NCBI GenBank assembly: GCA_023653095.1
Contig: JAMNXP010000006.1
Coordinates: forward strand, 1 to 64,000
Reading direction: 5' to 3'
DNA length: 64,000 nucleotides
From: Bacteroidia bacterium
GTDB taxonomy: Bacteria > Bacteroidota > Bacteroidia > NS11-12g > UBA955
In this document: in pieces, positions 8,671 through 17,825 of the stretch
Numbering within the stretch: position 1 is the first letter of the stretch
Layout of the letters: each line of letters begins with the position of its first letter
Position numbers and translations under genes: made by a program
The notes under the pieces: model-generated
The model's input: the letters and a program-made list of their open reading frames with translations, nothing else
Told to the model about the DNA's origin: nothing
The model's database searches: none

Positions 8671-9566
8671 GGACCTACAAATTCCAATTCTCCTTTTCGG
8701 TTTGAGATTCTCACCAATGAACTGCAAGAACCGTTCTTAAAAGGGTCGAAATCTATGAGGAAATCATCCTCTTTGGTTGATAAAGACAATCTTCCAAATT
8801 GAAAATAATCAGAACAACCAGGTTCAAAGCTCTTCGTTAGAACATTTACGATGGTGAATTCTGACTGATCATTTGAGTCATCTTTTTCCACTAATTTACC
8901 GTTTCCTGTAAATTGAAGTTGATCATTCCATAAGCCATCCGTTTCAGCGCCTAAGAGCCAAGAATATTCAAGATCAGCACTCCAATCATACGTATCAGAA
9001 TCAAAAATCACTTTAAAGTCTTTGTATTTTAATTTTACCGTACTTACCGCTGTGCGCTCCATTTCAATGGATCCGAAAATTTTAACCAAACCAAACGAAG
9101 GATAATCAATGGTAAAGGGATTATTCTCATAAATAATTATTTCCGACTTAGACCCAATTTCTCTGTAGTTTTGATCAACAACCACTTTCAATTTACCATC
9201 GAATTTATAGGTAGTAAAATGTTGATATGGATTGTAGTTGCTTGCGTTCTGGGGATTAAAATACAGTTCGTATTCAATACCAGTATTATCCAGATAGCTG
9301 GAATCATTAATGAGGTAAGTGGATTTTAATTGCTTGGTAAGAGAATCCATCATAAATGTATTCAACCCGAGAGTGGAACCGGTTGAATTGATGTGTTCAG
9401 CTATTTGTACGGCAACCCAAGTTGCATGCTGCGCGTATAAAAACTCTTTAGCTTCTTCAAAATCTTCAGCTTCCGATGAATCATTGATTCTTTGACATGA
9501 GGAAAAACCTGCAACAAAAAGCACAGCTGCAAAGGCAAATCTCACACGAAGGAATCGTATCAACAT
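8667..9566 (-). CDS. Hypothetical lipoprotein
   Basis: 299 aa. The N-terminus is a lipoprotein signal with lipobox GFSSC (Cys about 24), followed by an acidic linker. The rest is rich in beta-strand-like alternation (many Y/F/T/D). No known family is recognised. A TATCTTTG box lies 10 nt before the ATG. The position between holA/HsdR_N and the aminotransferase gives no functional hint. Confidence 0.7.
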   Translation of the reverse strand: MLIRFLRVRFAFAAVLFVAGFSSCQRINDSSEAEDFEEAKEFLYAQHATWVAVQIAEHINSTGSTLGLNTFMMDSLTKQLKSTYLINDSSYLDNTGIEYELYFNPQNASNYNPYQHFTTYKFDGKLKVVVDQNYREIGSKSEIIIYENNPFTIDYPSFGLVKIFGSIEMERTAVSTVKLKYKDFKVIFDSDTYDWSADLEYSWLLGAETDGLWNDQLQFTGNGKLVEKDDSNDQSEFTIVNVLTKSFEPGCSDYFQFGRLSLSTKEDDFLIDFDPFKNGSCSSLVRISNRKGELEFVGP

Positions 9567-9576
9567 TCTTATAAAA

Positions 9577-9584
9577 CAAAGATA
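9577..9584 (-). promoter_or_regulatory. -7 box TATCTTTG before the lipoprotein gene
   Basis: An exact TAnnTTTG on the minus strand, 10 nt upstream of the ATG at 9566. No TTTG at 19-base spacing; a TTTG occurs with a 14-base spacer. Confidence 0.5.
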
Positions 9585-9590
9585 GTGCGA

Positions 9591-10802
9591 TTATCCCCCA
9601 AAAAAAACATCCAATTGATCTAAAATTGTTGAACAAACCTGATTGATTTGCTCTTCCGATATAATGAGAGGCGGGGCAATTCTAATGGCATTCATATTGA
9701 ATAAGAACCAATCTGTGAAGACACCGCTTCTCAACAATGCTTTATTGAATTCGATGATATTGATACTCTCATGAATATGACATGCCAACAACAAGCCTTG
9801 TCCTTCTACCGAAACTATGGCTTTATGTTTAAGCAATTCTTTGAAAAGTTGGCCCTTTTTCAATATGTTTAGTTGCAAATGGTTCTCAAAAATAAACTTC
9901 GACGAGGCCAATCCGGCCGCGGTGCAAACGGGATGTCCCCCGAAAGTGGTAATATGTCCGAGGATAGGATTTTGAGTAAACGCATTCATTATTTTGGGAG
10001 ACGTGATGATACAACCCAAGGGCATGCCGCCACCTAGACTTTTACCCAAAACCAAAACATCAGGTTCAATTCCATATCTTAAAAACTCAAAGGGTATCCC
10101 GGTTCTATAAAGACCTGTTTGAATTTCATCAACAATGAGAAGGGCTCCTGTTCTGTTGCAATATTCCTTCACGGCCAAAATATACTCGGGCGATGCCACT
10201 TTTGCCCCCCGTTCAGATTGAATTAACTCAAGAAAAACAGCGGCTACACCCGTATTTGGCAGTCCATCAATTGCTAAAATATCATTCTGTTTGAGGTAAT
10301 AAATATTGTTTAACAAAGGACGGTAGGCTTGAGTGAAATAGGCATCATTCATGAGCGATAACGGACCTTGTCCACTGCCGTGATAGGCTTGATCTTGAGC
10401 CACAAAAGCAGAGTTACTTGTATATCTCTTAGCCAATTTCATAGCGGCATCAATGGCTTCTGAACCAGAATTCACAAAGTAAATTGAGTTTAGATTGGCA
10501 GGCAATTGTTGAGTTAACCAATGTGCGTATTCCACGGGAGCACTTTGAACCACTTCGCCATAAACCATGATATGCATGTGCTTGTCAATTTGTTGGTGGA
10601 TGGCTTTTTTTACCGAGGGATGTTGATGTCCCAAAGCACTCACAGAAATGCCAGATATCAGGTCTATATACGAATTGCCGTTTTCATCAAACAGTTCACA
10701 ACCTACAGCCGATTCAACTACCAGAGCGATGGGTTCGGGATTGGTTTGTGCTGAATGGTCAAAAAATAATTGTTGTTTCGCTGAAAGTGAGCTTTGATGC
10801 AT
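9591..10802 (-). CDS. Class III PLP-dependent aminotransferase
   Basis: 403 aa from the ATG at 10802. A longer frame to 10835 would start inside the HU terminator and is rejected. The fold-type I class III motifs are present: LLIVDEIQTGLYRTG with the PLP-binding Asp, and LVLGKSLGGGMPLG with the Schiff-base Lys. It resembles acetylornithine/ornithine and 4-aminobutyrate aminotransferases. Bacteroidota genomes usually label it 'aspartate aminotransferase family'. No arginine-biosynthesis genes are nearby, so the substrate is open. A TATCTTTG box lies 7 nt upstream of the chosen start, which supports it. Confidence 0.9.
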   Translation of the reverse strand: MHQSSLSAKQQLFFDHSAQTNPEPIALVVESAVGCELFDENGNSYIDLISGISVSALGHQHPSVKKAIHQQIDKHMHIMVYGEVVQSAPVEYAHWLTQQLPANLNSIYFVNSGSEAIDAAMKLAKRYTSNSAFVAQDQAYHGSGQGPLSLMNDAYFTQAYRPLLNNIYYLKQNDILAIDGLPNTGVAAVFLELIQSERGAKVASPEYILAVKEYCNRTGALLIVDEIQTGLYRTGIPFEFLRYGIEPDVLVLGKSLGGGMPLGCIITSPKIMNAFTQNPILGHITTFGGHPVCTAAGLASSKFIFENHLQLNILKKGQLFKELLKHKAIVSVEGQGLLLACHIHESINIIEFNKALLRSGVFTDWFLFNMNAIRIAPPLIISEEQINQVCSTILDQLDVFFGG

Positions 10803-10809
10803 GAGACAA

Positions 10810-10817
10810 CAAAGATA
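10810..10817 (-). promoter_or_regulatory. -7 box TATCTTTG before the aminotransferase gene
   Basis: The minus strand reads an eight-T run, then TATCTTTG, then seven bases, then ATG. The box overlaps the last base of the HU terminator U-tract. A TTTG is present in the hairpin loop (10833-10836) with a 15-base spacer. Confidence 0.6.
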
Positions 10818-10850
10818 AAAAAAAGAGGCTGCCAAAATTTGACAGCCTCT
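10817..10850 (-). terminator. Intrinsic terminator of the HU gene
   Basis: Arms 10824-10831 and 10843-10850 pair perfectly (eight pairs), with a further C-G pair above a mismatch, and are followed on the minus strand by eight T residues. It sits about 20 bases after the HU stop codon. Confidence 0.92.
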
Positions 10851-10872
10851 TCTTATACGGTAGAGTAAAATA

Positions 10873-11145
10873 TTACTTTACGTTGTTGCTCAATTCAGCA
10901 CCTGGCTTGAAACGAACCACTGTTTTTTCAGCGATATTGATTTCTTTACCAGTTTGTGGGTTACGACCTTTACGAGCGCTACGAGTGCTAGTAGAAAAAG
11001 TACCGAAACCTACTAAGATTACTTTGTCGTTTGCCTTCAAAGCACCAGTAGTTGCATCGATGAAAGAATTCAAAGCCGCTTGAGCTTGAGTTTTGGTAAT
11101 ACCAGCGTCTGCTGACATCTTACCGATTAAATCTGATTTGTTCAT
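10873..11145 (-). CDS. hup: HU-family nucleoid DNA-binding protein
   Basis: 90 aa, the usual HU length. Family hallmarks are the N-terminal MNKSDLIGKMS helix, VGFGTFSTSTRSARKGRNPQ (the DNA-binding arm with RNPQTG) and VVRFKPG near the C-terminus. HU bends and compacts DNA as a dimer. It is a single-gene unit with a near-perfect promoter (11178-11208) and a strong terminator, as expected for an abundant protein. Confidence 0.96.
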   Translation of the reverse strand: MNKSDLIGKMSADAGITKTQAQAALNSFIDATTGALKANDKVILVGFGTFSTSTRSARKGRNPQTGKEINIAEKTVVRFKPGAELSNNVK

Positions 11146-11177
11146 TATTTAACTGTTTTTAGATTTGGTTAACTTCT

Positions 11178-11208
11178 CAAAAGTATAAAAGTCAATGTGA
11201 TTCACAAA
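11178..11208 (-). promoter_or_regulatory. HU promoter (TTTG-N19-TACTTTTG)
   Basis: A full match to the Bacteroidota consensus: TTTG at 11205-11208, exactly 19 bases, and TACTTTTG at 11178-11185. Unlike many genes here it leaves a leader of about 25 nt before the ATG at 11145. Confidence 0.85.
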
Positions 11209-11273
11209 TAGTTGATGCACATTTAGTAATACTTTTTTATTCACTATTAATTAACAAAATATAACATCGAATT

Positions 11274-11798
11274 TCAACTACTGCTAACTAATTGATTTAT
11301 AGCGTTATAAAGAAAGTCGTTTGGAGTGCTTTTATTCCAAATAATTTTAGATTGATGATAGAATTTTGCCCTTTCTTCGAGCAAATTCATCAATTTATCG
11401 GTAATTTCCTCACCATGAAGTCCTTTAAACATAGGTCTTTGGGTAGAATTACCGGAAATTCTTAAAGATAATTCAGAAATCTCTGGATTTAAATATACGG
11501 TAAGGCCTTGATTTAAGACCCAATCCATATTATTAGAATGGGCTACAGTTCCGCCCCCACAAGAGATTACGGTGTTGTTAAATAGTTTAGTTTCTCGCAA
11601 TAATTCAGTTTCTAATTTGCGAAATTCTTCTTCCCCATTTTCTTCAAAGAAACGAAATATACTCATTCCACTTTTGGAAATTACAGCCTCATCAATATCA
11701 TAGAACTCCCACCCTAGCCGTTCAGCCAGCCATCTTCCAATGGTGGTCTTGCCTGAGGCTGGCAATCCAATTAAATATATGCGTTGTTTTGCTGTCAT
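11274..11798 (-). CDS. aroK: Shikimate kinase
   Basis: 174 aa. It phosphorylates shikimate at the 3-hydroxyl with ATP, the fifth step of the chorismate (aromatic amino acid) pathway, in the cytoplasm. The Walker A is GLPASGKT (11-18), followed by the substrate-binding YDID and the SCGGGTV motif. It is the last gene of a four-gene unit and overlaps the upstream permease gene by 4 nt (ATGA). Confidence 0.95.
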   Translation of the reverse strand: MTAKQRIYLIGLPASGKTTIGRWLAERLGWEFYDIDEAVISKSGMSIFRFFEENGEEEFRKLETELLRETKLFNNTVISCGGGTVAHSNNMDWVLNQGLTVYLNPEISELSLRISGNSTQRPMFKGLHGEEITDKLMNLLEERAKFYHQSKIIWNKSTPNDFLYNAINQLVSSS

Positions 11799-12847
11799 GA
11801 GCTCTTTCGTAATCGAGGATCAATCCAAACATACAACAGTTCTGTAATGCTGTGAATGGCGAAAAACACACAGGCTGTGAATAAAACGGCCCCCATCACC
11901 AAAGGAAGATCACTTTGCTGGAGTGCATCTATAGTCACTTTACCTAGTCCCTTCCATTGAAAAATGTACTCAGTGAAGAAAGATCCCGCTAAAAGGCTGC
12001 TAAACCAACCTCCCACCGATGTAACCAATGGATTCAAAGCGTTGGGCAAAGCGTGTCTGAAAATAACTACACTTTCTTTTAAACCTTTTGCTCTTGCTGT
12101 TTGGATAAAATCCATTTCCATGATATCAACCATGGTATTTCTGGTTAATTGAACCAAAACAGCCAAAGGTCGTATTCCCAAAGCAACCGCCGGAAGAATC
12201 AAATTTGACCATTTTACGTGAATCTCCTGGCCCCAATCATCAATTTCAAAAAAACTACCCGTCATAGGAAGTCCCGTAGTTGAATGATAAACATATCCGA
12301 ACAACCAAGAGAAAATCATGGCCGAAAAGAACGATGGTACCGAAATCCCAATAGCCGATATCCAAACGATAAAATGATCAACCCAAGAATTGCGTCTCAA
12401 ACTCGCCCAAATACCCAATGGAACGCCTAAAGTCACTGCAATCAACATCGCCGAAAGTGCCAATAACAGAGTACCCAAAAAGGCTTCGCCCAGCATGCTA
12501 GATACCAATCTTCGGGTTTGAAATGACTGTCGTAAATAAGGAAATTTTATCCATAACTGCCATTTACCCAATATTGCATGCAAGCCGTTGAGCTGTGAGG
12601 GCACAGCATCGTTTGAATAAAGGGATACTGGCGAAACGTCGTTTAAATATTTAAGTGCCTGAATGTAAAGCGGTTGTTCAAGACCAAGTTCCTTTACTAT
12701 GGCTTTGGTAGTTTCTCCGTCAGAACGTTGAGAGCTCAAAATTTGTTCAGGCCCGGGTAGTGCCTGAAAAAGGATGAAAATCAATAAGATCAATCCCGCC
12801 AAGACCGAAACCAAAAAGGGAATCTTCTTTAACGCATTTCTGATCAT
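11795..12847 (-). CDS. Peptide-type ABC transporter permease (DppB/OppB-like), orphan
   Basis: 350 aa. The first membrane helix (about 12-30) is followed by a periplasmic segment of about 90 residues, then five or more helices. The EAA loop is recognisable as RAKGLKESVVIFRHALPNAL. The C-terminus, YVWIDPRLR, is typical of DppB. Such permeases normally pair with a DppC subunit, two ATPases and a binding protein; none is in this window. It overlaps both neighbours by 4 nt in the DUF1599-DoxX-permease-aroK unit. Confidence 0.88.
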   Translation of the reverse strand: MIRNALKKIPFLVSVLAGLILLIFILFQALPGPEQILSSQRSDGETTKAIVKELGLEQPLYIQALKYLNDVSPVSLYSNDAVPSQLNGLHAILGKWQLWIKFPYLRQSFQTRRLVSSMLGEAFLGTLLLALSAMLIAVTLGVPLGIWASLRRNSWVDHFIVWISAIGISVPSFFSAMIFSWLFGYVYHSTTGLPMTGSFFEIDDWGQEIHVKWSNLILPAVALGIRPLAVLVQLTRNTMVDIMEMDFIQTARAKGLKESVVIFRHALPNALNPLVTSVGGWFSSLLAGSFFTEYIFQWKGLGKVTIDALQQSDLPLVMGAVLFTACVFFAIHSITELLYVWIDPRLRKSS

Positions 12848-14004
12848 GGACGCATGTAATTTTCAAGTTCATCCTTTTGGGGGACAGCGTTACCGCTCCA
12901 TTTATTCACTACCACAGAACCTTTGAACAAATAAATGGTAGGGTTATAACGTGCCATGGTCATCAGCATTTTTTGATCAGCTGCAAAAAATGAAAACTTC
13001 AACCCATTTTTCAGAGCAAATTCCGTTGATGCTTCAATGGATGCAGACGACAAGGCGTAAAACTTAACTTCTGGTTTCTGAGAAATAACCTCGTGTAATT
13101 CTTTGATTTTATCAAGATTTGAAACATCGGTTTTGCTCAAAAACGGCGCAATGAACAATACCTGATAACCAGAATACTTCAAGAAACTATCTTTATAATC
13201 GATTCCATTTTTAAGATCATGAATGGCAAAATCATGAATAGGGCTGCTGTATCCTTTAACTATCACCTTTCTATCTTGTCTAACAAACACATATCCTCTT
13301 TGAGCAAAATCAGCGTATTGTGAAGTGGTTACTTTCACTGAATCTGAACCTTTTTGCATGACAAACTTGATTTCAACGCTATCTGTGGCTCTTTCTCCCG
13401 GAGGAATGTGATTCATGATAAAATCAATGTCATTGCCTTTTTTATAGGGAAGAAAGTCCCAAACAGGCAGATAAAAATAACAGTACAATCCAAATCCCAG
13501 GGTCATCACGGTGGCGCCCGTCATGATTTGATTTGCCCTAAAACTTTGAAAAAGTGTACGGTTGAATTTTATACTAGCCCATAAAATCCCAATAAACAAG
13601 AGTAAGATAAGATCTTTTTTGAAACTATCCCAAGGCTCTAAATGAATAAAATCTCCAAAGCAACCACAATCGGTAACCTTATTATATACGGCTGAATAAC
13701 CGGTCAAGAAAGTAAAAAACACAATCAGGGCGGTGGTAATGGAAAGTGTCATTCTCATTTGCCACCCCAATAGCATGGCAAATCCAAGGAGAACTTCGAG
13801 GGCGCAAAAGGATCCGCTCATGAATACGGAATAACCCTTTAACGACTGAAAAAACGAATCCAACGAAGATATATCTTGAGAGAATACATCAAAGTACTCG
13901 TTCAATTTAATGGCAAATCCACTAGGATCATTCAATTTCACTAACCCCGAAAACACAAAAAGTGCACCCGTAATGATTCGAACAATCAGAAATAGAGTTC
14001 GCAT
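12844..14004 (-). CDS. DoxX/MauE-type membrane protein with thioredoxin-like C-terminus (BT_3928 family)
   Basis: 386 aa. Residues 1-155 hold four membrane helices of the DoxX/MauE type, including the CGCFGDF motif after the third helix. The C-terminal half (about 270-386) looks like a thioredoxin fold but shows no CxxC active site. MauE/DoxX proteins move reducing equivalents across the membrane; the exact role of the Bacteroidota family is not known. It overlaps the permease gene by 4 nt and follows DUF1599 by one base, so it sits in a tight operon. Confidence 0.85.
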   Translation of the reverse strand: MRTLFLIVRIITGALFVFSGLVKLNDPSGFAIKLNEYFDVFSQDISSLDSFFQSLKGYSVFMSGSFCALEVLLGFAMLLGWQMRMTLSITTALIVFFTFLTGYSAVYNKVTDCGCFGDFIHLEPWDSFKKDLILLLFIGILWASIKFNRTLFQSFRANQIMTGATVMTLGFGLYCYFYLPVWDFLPYKKGNDIDFIMNHIPPGERATDSVEIKFVMQKGSDSVKVTTSQYADFAQRGYVFVRQDRKVIVKGYSSPIHDFAIHDLKNGIDYKDSFLKYSGYQVLFIAPFLSKTDVSNLDKIKELHEVISQKPEVKFYALSSASIEASTEFALKNGLKFSFFAADQKMLMTMARYNPTIYLFKGSVVVNKWSGNAVPQKDELENYMRP

Positions 14005-14005
14005 G

Positions 14006-14566
14006 TTAATCCGTTTTTGATTCTACCAATCTGATAAGAGCAAAGATGGCATAGTTCATAATGTCTTGATAATTTGCATCGGCGCCTTCTGAGCTCACAG
14101 TAATACCTTGATTATCTTCAATTTGCTTAATTCTGGCTAGTTTTACCAAGATCATATCGGTAAAGGAGCTAATTCTCATTTCTCTCCAAACTTCGCTGTA
14201 ATCTGAATTTTTCAAAAGCATCAAATCAAAAGTTTTCTTTGACCAAAGGTCGTAGAGATCCATCAATTCAATGGTGGATTCCGTTGGCGTGAAGGTTGCT
14301 TCTTCGTTCATTTGAATCATTCCCATGATGGCATAATTTACTATACCCATGAACTCGCCGAAGACATCATCACCTACATTATTGACACCAGATTGCTCAA
14401 TATTTCTGATACGTTGGGCCTTGATAAACAATTGATCTGTCAGACTACTGGGGCGAAACAACCTCCAAGATGCACCATAATCTGAATTCTTTTCCAAGAA
14501 TATAGTTCTGCATTGATCGAGAACTTTTTGATATTGTTCCTTGGTGTTGGGCTTAGCAGCAGTCAT
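14006..14566 (-). CDS. DUF1599 (Nmad1-like) protein with internal duplication
   Basis: 186 aa from the ATG at 14566. The longer open frame to 14881 is antisense to the helicase gene and is rejected. Two homologous halves are visible: KNSDYGASWRLFR...LFIKAQRIRNIE and KNSDYSEVWREMR...ILVKLARIKQIED. DUF1599 has been grouped with nucleotide-modification-associated domains (Nmad1, from memory), with helical MazG-like character, but no enzyme activity is established to my knowledge. A TAACTTTG box lies 5 nt before the ATG. It is the first gene of the unit that ends with aroK. Confidence 0.88.
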   Translation of the reverse strand: MTAAKPNTKEQYQKVLDQCRTIFLEKNSDYGASWRLFRPSSLTDQLFIKAQRIRNIEQSGVNNVGDDVFGEFMGIVNYAIMGMIQMNEEATFTPTESTIELMDLYDLWSKKTFDLMLLKNSDYSEVWREMRISSFTDMILVKLARIKQIEDNQGITVSSEGADANYQDIMNYAIFALIRLVESKTD

Positions 14567-14571
14567 TGAAA

Positions 14572-14579
14572 CAAAGTTA
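14572..14579 (-). promoter_or_regulatory. -7 box TAACTTTG before the DUF1599 operon
   Basis: An exact TAnnTTTG on the minus strand with a 5-nt gap to the ATG at 14566. No clear -33 element is visible. Confidence 0.55.
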
Positions 14580-14639
14580 TCAAATCTTGGCCATAGCCGT
14601 TTGTAAATTTCTGGAAATTTTCGTATATTTAAATTTCTC

Positions 14640-17600
14640 ATGTCAAATTTCAGTGAATTGTATGCTGGGCTAAACGCCCGACAAAAACAGGCCGTAGATG
14701 CCATTGATGGACCTGTAATGGTAATAGCTGGACCGGGAACCGGTAAAACACAGATTCTTGCTGCGCGTATCATGAATATAAGGCAGCAAACTGACACCGC
14801 TCCAGAAAACATTTTATGCTTAACATTTACGGATGCGGGATCAACGGCCATGCAAAAACGATTGATGAAATTCATGGGCAACGATGCCTACCGTGTGAAC
14901 ATTCATACTTTCCATAGCCTCTGCAATCGAATCATCAGTGAATATCCAGAACATTTTTCGAAACGCGACTTAAGGGTGATGGATGACTTGGAGCGAATTG
15001 AAATTGTGCAAAAAATCATAGCTGATCTTCCTGCGTCTTCTCCTATCAAAGATTATTCATCCAATAATTTCAGCACCCATAAAACCCTGCTCAATCTTTG
15101 GAAGATCATGGATGAGGTCAATTTAGACGCCCATCAAATTGCCCAAAATGTAGAGGCGCTTAAAGATCACGCGCGATATTTAGAAGCTTTCCCTGATCAC
15201 GCATACAAAAAGAACATGCCCACGGAAAATGCGGTTAAAGGAGATGTAAATAAAAAGAAATACGCAGATAATCACGGATTTTGGACCAAACTAATTGAAG
15301 CTGCCCATTTGCTGGAAGTGTACAAAAAGCACAAAGCGGATGCCGGTGTTTACGAGTTCAACGATATGATTGATTGGGTTTATCAAAAATTCAAAAACGA
15401 CCGTCACTTCAAGCAACTCATTCAAGAAAGATACCATTATGTGTTGGTGGATGAATTCCAAGACACCTCGGGCAAACAAGCCGACATCCTGTATTATTTG
15501 ATTGACTATTACGAGGAAAATCCAAATTGTTTCGTTGTGGGCGATGATGATCAAAGCATTTACGCATTTCAGGGTGCAAGGGTACAAAATATGATTGAAT
15601 TCAAAAATCGATTTCAAGAGCATTTGCAAGTGGTCATGCTCAAAGACAACTACCGAAGCGCCTCTCCCATTTTAGAAGCATCAACCCAACTGATTAAATT
15701 CAATCAAGATCGATTGGTAAATACAGACAACAGTTTGATCAAAGATTTGGAATGTTCTGGAGACAACAGAAGCTACCCTCTTTTGCCTTTTCAAGCAACC
15801 GCATATGTCAATGAATTCCATCAGAGCATTGGAATTTCAAATGAAATTGAAGCACTGATACAATCTGGAGTAGAGCCAAACGAGATTGCTATTTTATATT
15901 CAAAACACGCATCATCTAAAGCATTGATTGATTTATTTCAGATCAAGAAAATTCCATTTGTTCTCTCAAAAAATGCCAATATACTTACTGAACCTATCAT
16001 TGTTTTGTTATTAAAATGGTTGAATTTCATTGACAGAGAATCAAAGGAGGCTAATTCAGCTGATCATTTGATTTACGAACTTCTGGTATCCCCAATTTAC
16101 CGCATTACACCCATTGAAATCAATCAACTTTCCACCGAAATTGATGCATGGATAAGAAAAAAATACAAAGATGAAGGCTTGTCTGTTGGATGGAGGAATT
16201 ATCTGAATGCCTTCTTAATCGGAGAAATTACAGCTGAATATTTAAGCGATAATTCAATCACACAGTTAAAATTACTCTGGAAACATGCAGAAACATGGAT
16301 TCAAAATTGCCAGCAGGAAAATGTTGCGGTTTTGATTTCTAAGGTTTATTCGGAAGGCGGATTTGTGTCGTTTGCCACTCAAAATGAACAATCAAGATGG
16401 AATTTAGAAGTTCTGCATACCTTTCTAGATTATGCAATGAAACAAAGCGACAGATTCCCATACATCACCTTAAGTGAATTATTGGCTCAAATCGAATCGC
16501 TCAAAAATGCTCAGTTAGAAATCCCCTTGGCCAAACGATTAGGACAAGAAAACGGGGTGCAAATGATGTCGGCCCATGGATCTAAAGGATTGGAATTTGA
16601 TTATGTGTTTGTGGTTTCATGCACGGAAAATGAATGGTTACCGTCAAGCAACAACCGCTATCCCTATAGAATCAATCATTTATTGCTTGCCTTTAATAAG
16701 ACAATACCCAGTCAAAATAGCGCAGACCAAGAGATCGAAGAACGAAGGCGTTTATTTTTTGTTGCCATTACCAGAGGAAAAAGACAAGTTCGATTATCCT
16801 ACTTCTTAAATGAATACGGGAAGAAAACTGAAACCATGACTGCTTCCCAGTTTATAGCAGAATCGATTAAGGATTTCACTGAAAACGCTCCAAATACGGT
16901 TAATTTTTCGGATGAAGATCTTAATTGGGCGCATATAAACATCTTGATGAGGAGCGCAAAGCCATCGCTCGAAGAGGAAAATATGGATTGGATCAATCAC
17001 AAGTTAGAAACTTTCACTTTTTCTCCGTCCTCCATCAAAAATATTCTGAAATGCGGACTTTCATTTTTCTATAGCAATATTGTACGAATTCCTTCCGCAC
17101 CCAATGAAAATACGGCATACGGAAACGCCGTACATGGAACTATGAGAATGTTAATTGAGCAATTTGTTAGTGAAGGACTTTGGCCCTCTGAAAAAGAGCT
17201 CATTTCGATTTTCCATTTTCAGATGCACAAATTCAAGGGCAATTTCACAGAAAAGCAGTTTAAAGCCAAAACCCAGCAAGGTGAACATCTTATTCCATTG
17301 ATTTTAACCAATAAGAAAGATATTTACCTGAAAACCAGAATTTTTAAAACAGAATATTCCCTGCAATCTACCATTGGAAACGTGCCTGTTAAGGGTTCTA
17401 TTGATAAAATTGCCATTGAAGGAAATTCGGTGCAAATTTTTGATTACAAAACAGGAAGTAACTCCAGAATGAAAACCGATTCTAATTTAAGTAGGAGATA
17501 TTCCGAGGATAAACTACCACCCAATTATTGGTTTCAGGTAGGAATTTACGGGTTACTCATAAAAAATAAACCTGATTTAAATTGGGAATTTGTTTCTGGG

Positions 17601-17822
17601 GGAATTGAATCTATGAACCCTGAGGATGATAATACATTGCCCGTATGGAACAATTATTACACGAAAGAGCACTTTGAGTTGATTGAAAAATGGGTTATCG
17701 AAGCCGACCGAAAGCTCAAGAACAAGGAGTTTTTAAAAGGTTGCGGCGATGAAAAGTGCTATTGGTGCAATTTCTCAAAAGAGAATGATTTAGTAAAACA
17801 CTTACCAGAAGTGGAAGACTGA
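14640..17822 (+). CDS. UvrD-family helicase fused to a RecB/AddB-type PD-(D/E)xK nuclease
   Basis: 1060 aa. The N-terminal two-thirds is a superfamily 1A helicase: Walker A AGPGTGKTQ (30-38), Walker B VLVDEFQDTS (about 270), GDDDQSIYAFQGA, SAHGSKGLEFDYVF and VAITRGKRQ. Residues from about 785 form a RecB-like nuclease: YGNAVHGTM, IDKIAIEG, IFDYKTGS and the QVGIYGLL helix. A Cys in LKCGLSFFY and three Cys near the C-terminus (GCGDEKCYWC) could hold a 4Fe-4S cluster as in AddB. It is probably a double-strand-break end-processing or repair enzyme. It is a single gene, convergent with rnc. Confidence 0.92.
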   Translation: MSNFSELYAGLNARQKQAVDAIDGPVMVIAGPGTGKTQILAARIMNIRQQTDTAPENILCLTFTDAGSTAMQKRLMKFMGNDAYRVNIHTFHSLCNRIISEYPEHFSKRDLRVMDDLERIEIVQKIIADLPASSPIKDYSSNNFSTHKTLLNLWKIMDEVNLDAHQIAQNVEALKDHARYLEAFPDHAYKKNMPTENAVKGDVNKKKYADNHGFWTKLIEAAHLLEVYKKHKADAGVYEFNDMIDWVYQKFKNDRHFKQLIQERYHYVLVDEFQDTSGKQADILYYLIDYYEENPNCFVVGDDDQSIYAFQGARVQNMIEFKNRFQEHLQVVMLKDNYRSASPILEASTQLIKFNQDRLVNTDNSLIKDLECSGDNRSYPLLPFQATAYVNEFHQSIGISNEIEALIQSGVEPNEIAILYSKHASSKALIDLFQIKKIPFVLSKNANILTEPIIVLLLKWLNFIDRESKEANSADHLIYELLVSPIYRITPIEINQLSTEIDAWIRKKYKDEGLSVGWRNYLNAFLIGEITAEYLSDNSITQLKLLWKHAETWIQNCQQENVAVLISKVYSEGGFVSFATQNEQSRWNLEVLHTFLDYAMKQSDRFPYITLSELLAQIESLKNAQLEIPLAKRLGQENGVQMMSAHGSKGLEFDYVFVVSCTENEWLPSSNNRYPYRINHLLLAFNKTIPSQNSADQEIEERRRLFFVAITRGKRQVRLSYFLNEYGKKTETMTASQFIAESIKDFTENAPNTVNFSDEDLNWAHINILMRSAKPSLEEENMDWINHKLETFTFSPSSIKNILKCGLSFFYSNIVRIPSAPNENTAYGNAVHGTMRMLIEQFVSEGLWPSEKELISIFHFQMHKFKGNFTEKQFKAKTQQGEHLIPLILTNKKDIYLKTRIFKTEYSLQSTIGNVPVKGSIDKIAIEGNSVQIFDYKTGSNSRMKTDSNLSRRYSEDKLPPNYWFQVGIYGLLIKNKPDLNWEFVSGGIESMNPEDDNTLPVWNNYYTKEHFELIEKWVIEADRKLKNKEFLKGCGDEKCYWCNFSKENDLVKHLPEVED

Positions 17823-17825
17823 TTA

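Noticed and set aside
10803..10835. Upstream start for the aminotransferase
   Set aside because: It would lie inside the HU terminator hairpin; the ATG at 10802 fits the family and the -7 box.
14567..14881. N-terminal extension of the DUF1599 gene by 105 residues
   Set aside because: It is antisense to the helicase start, has unlike composition, and the ATG at 14566 has a -7 box 5 nt upstream.
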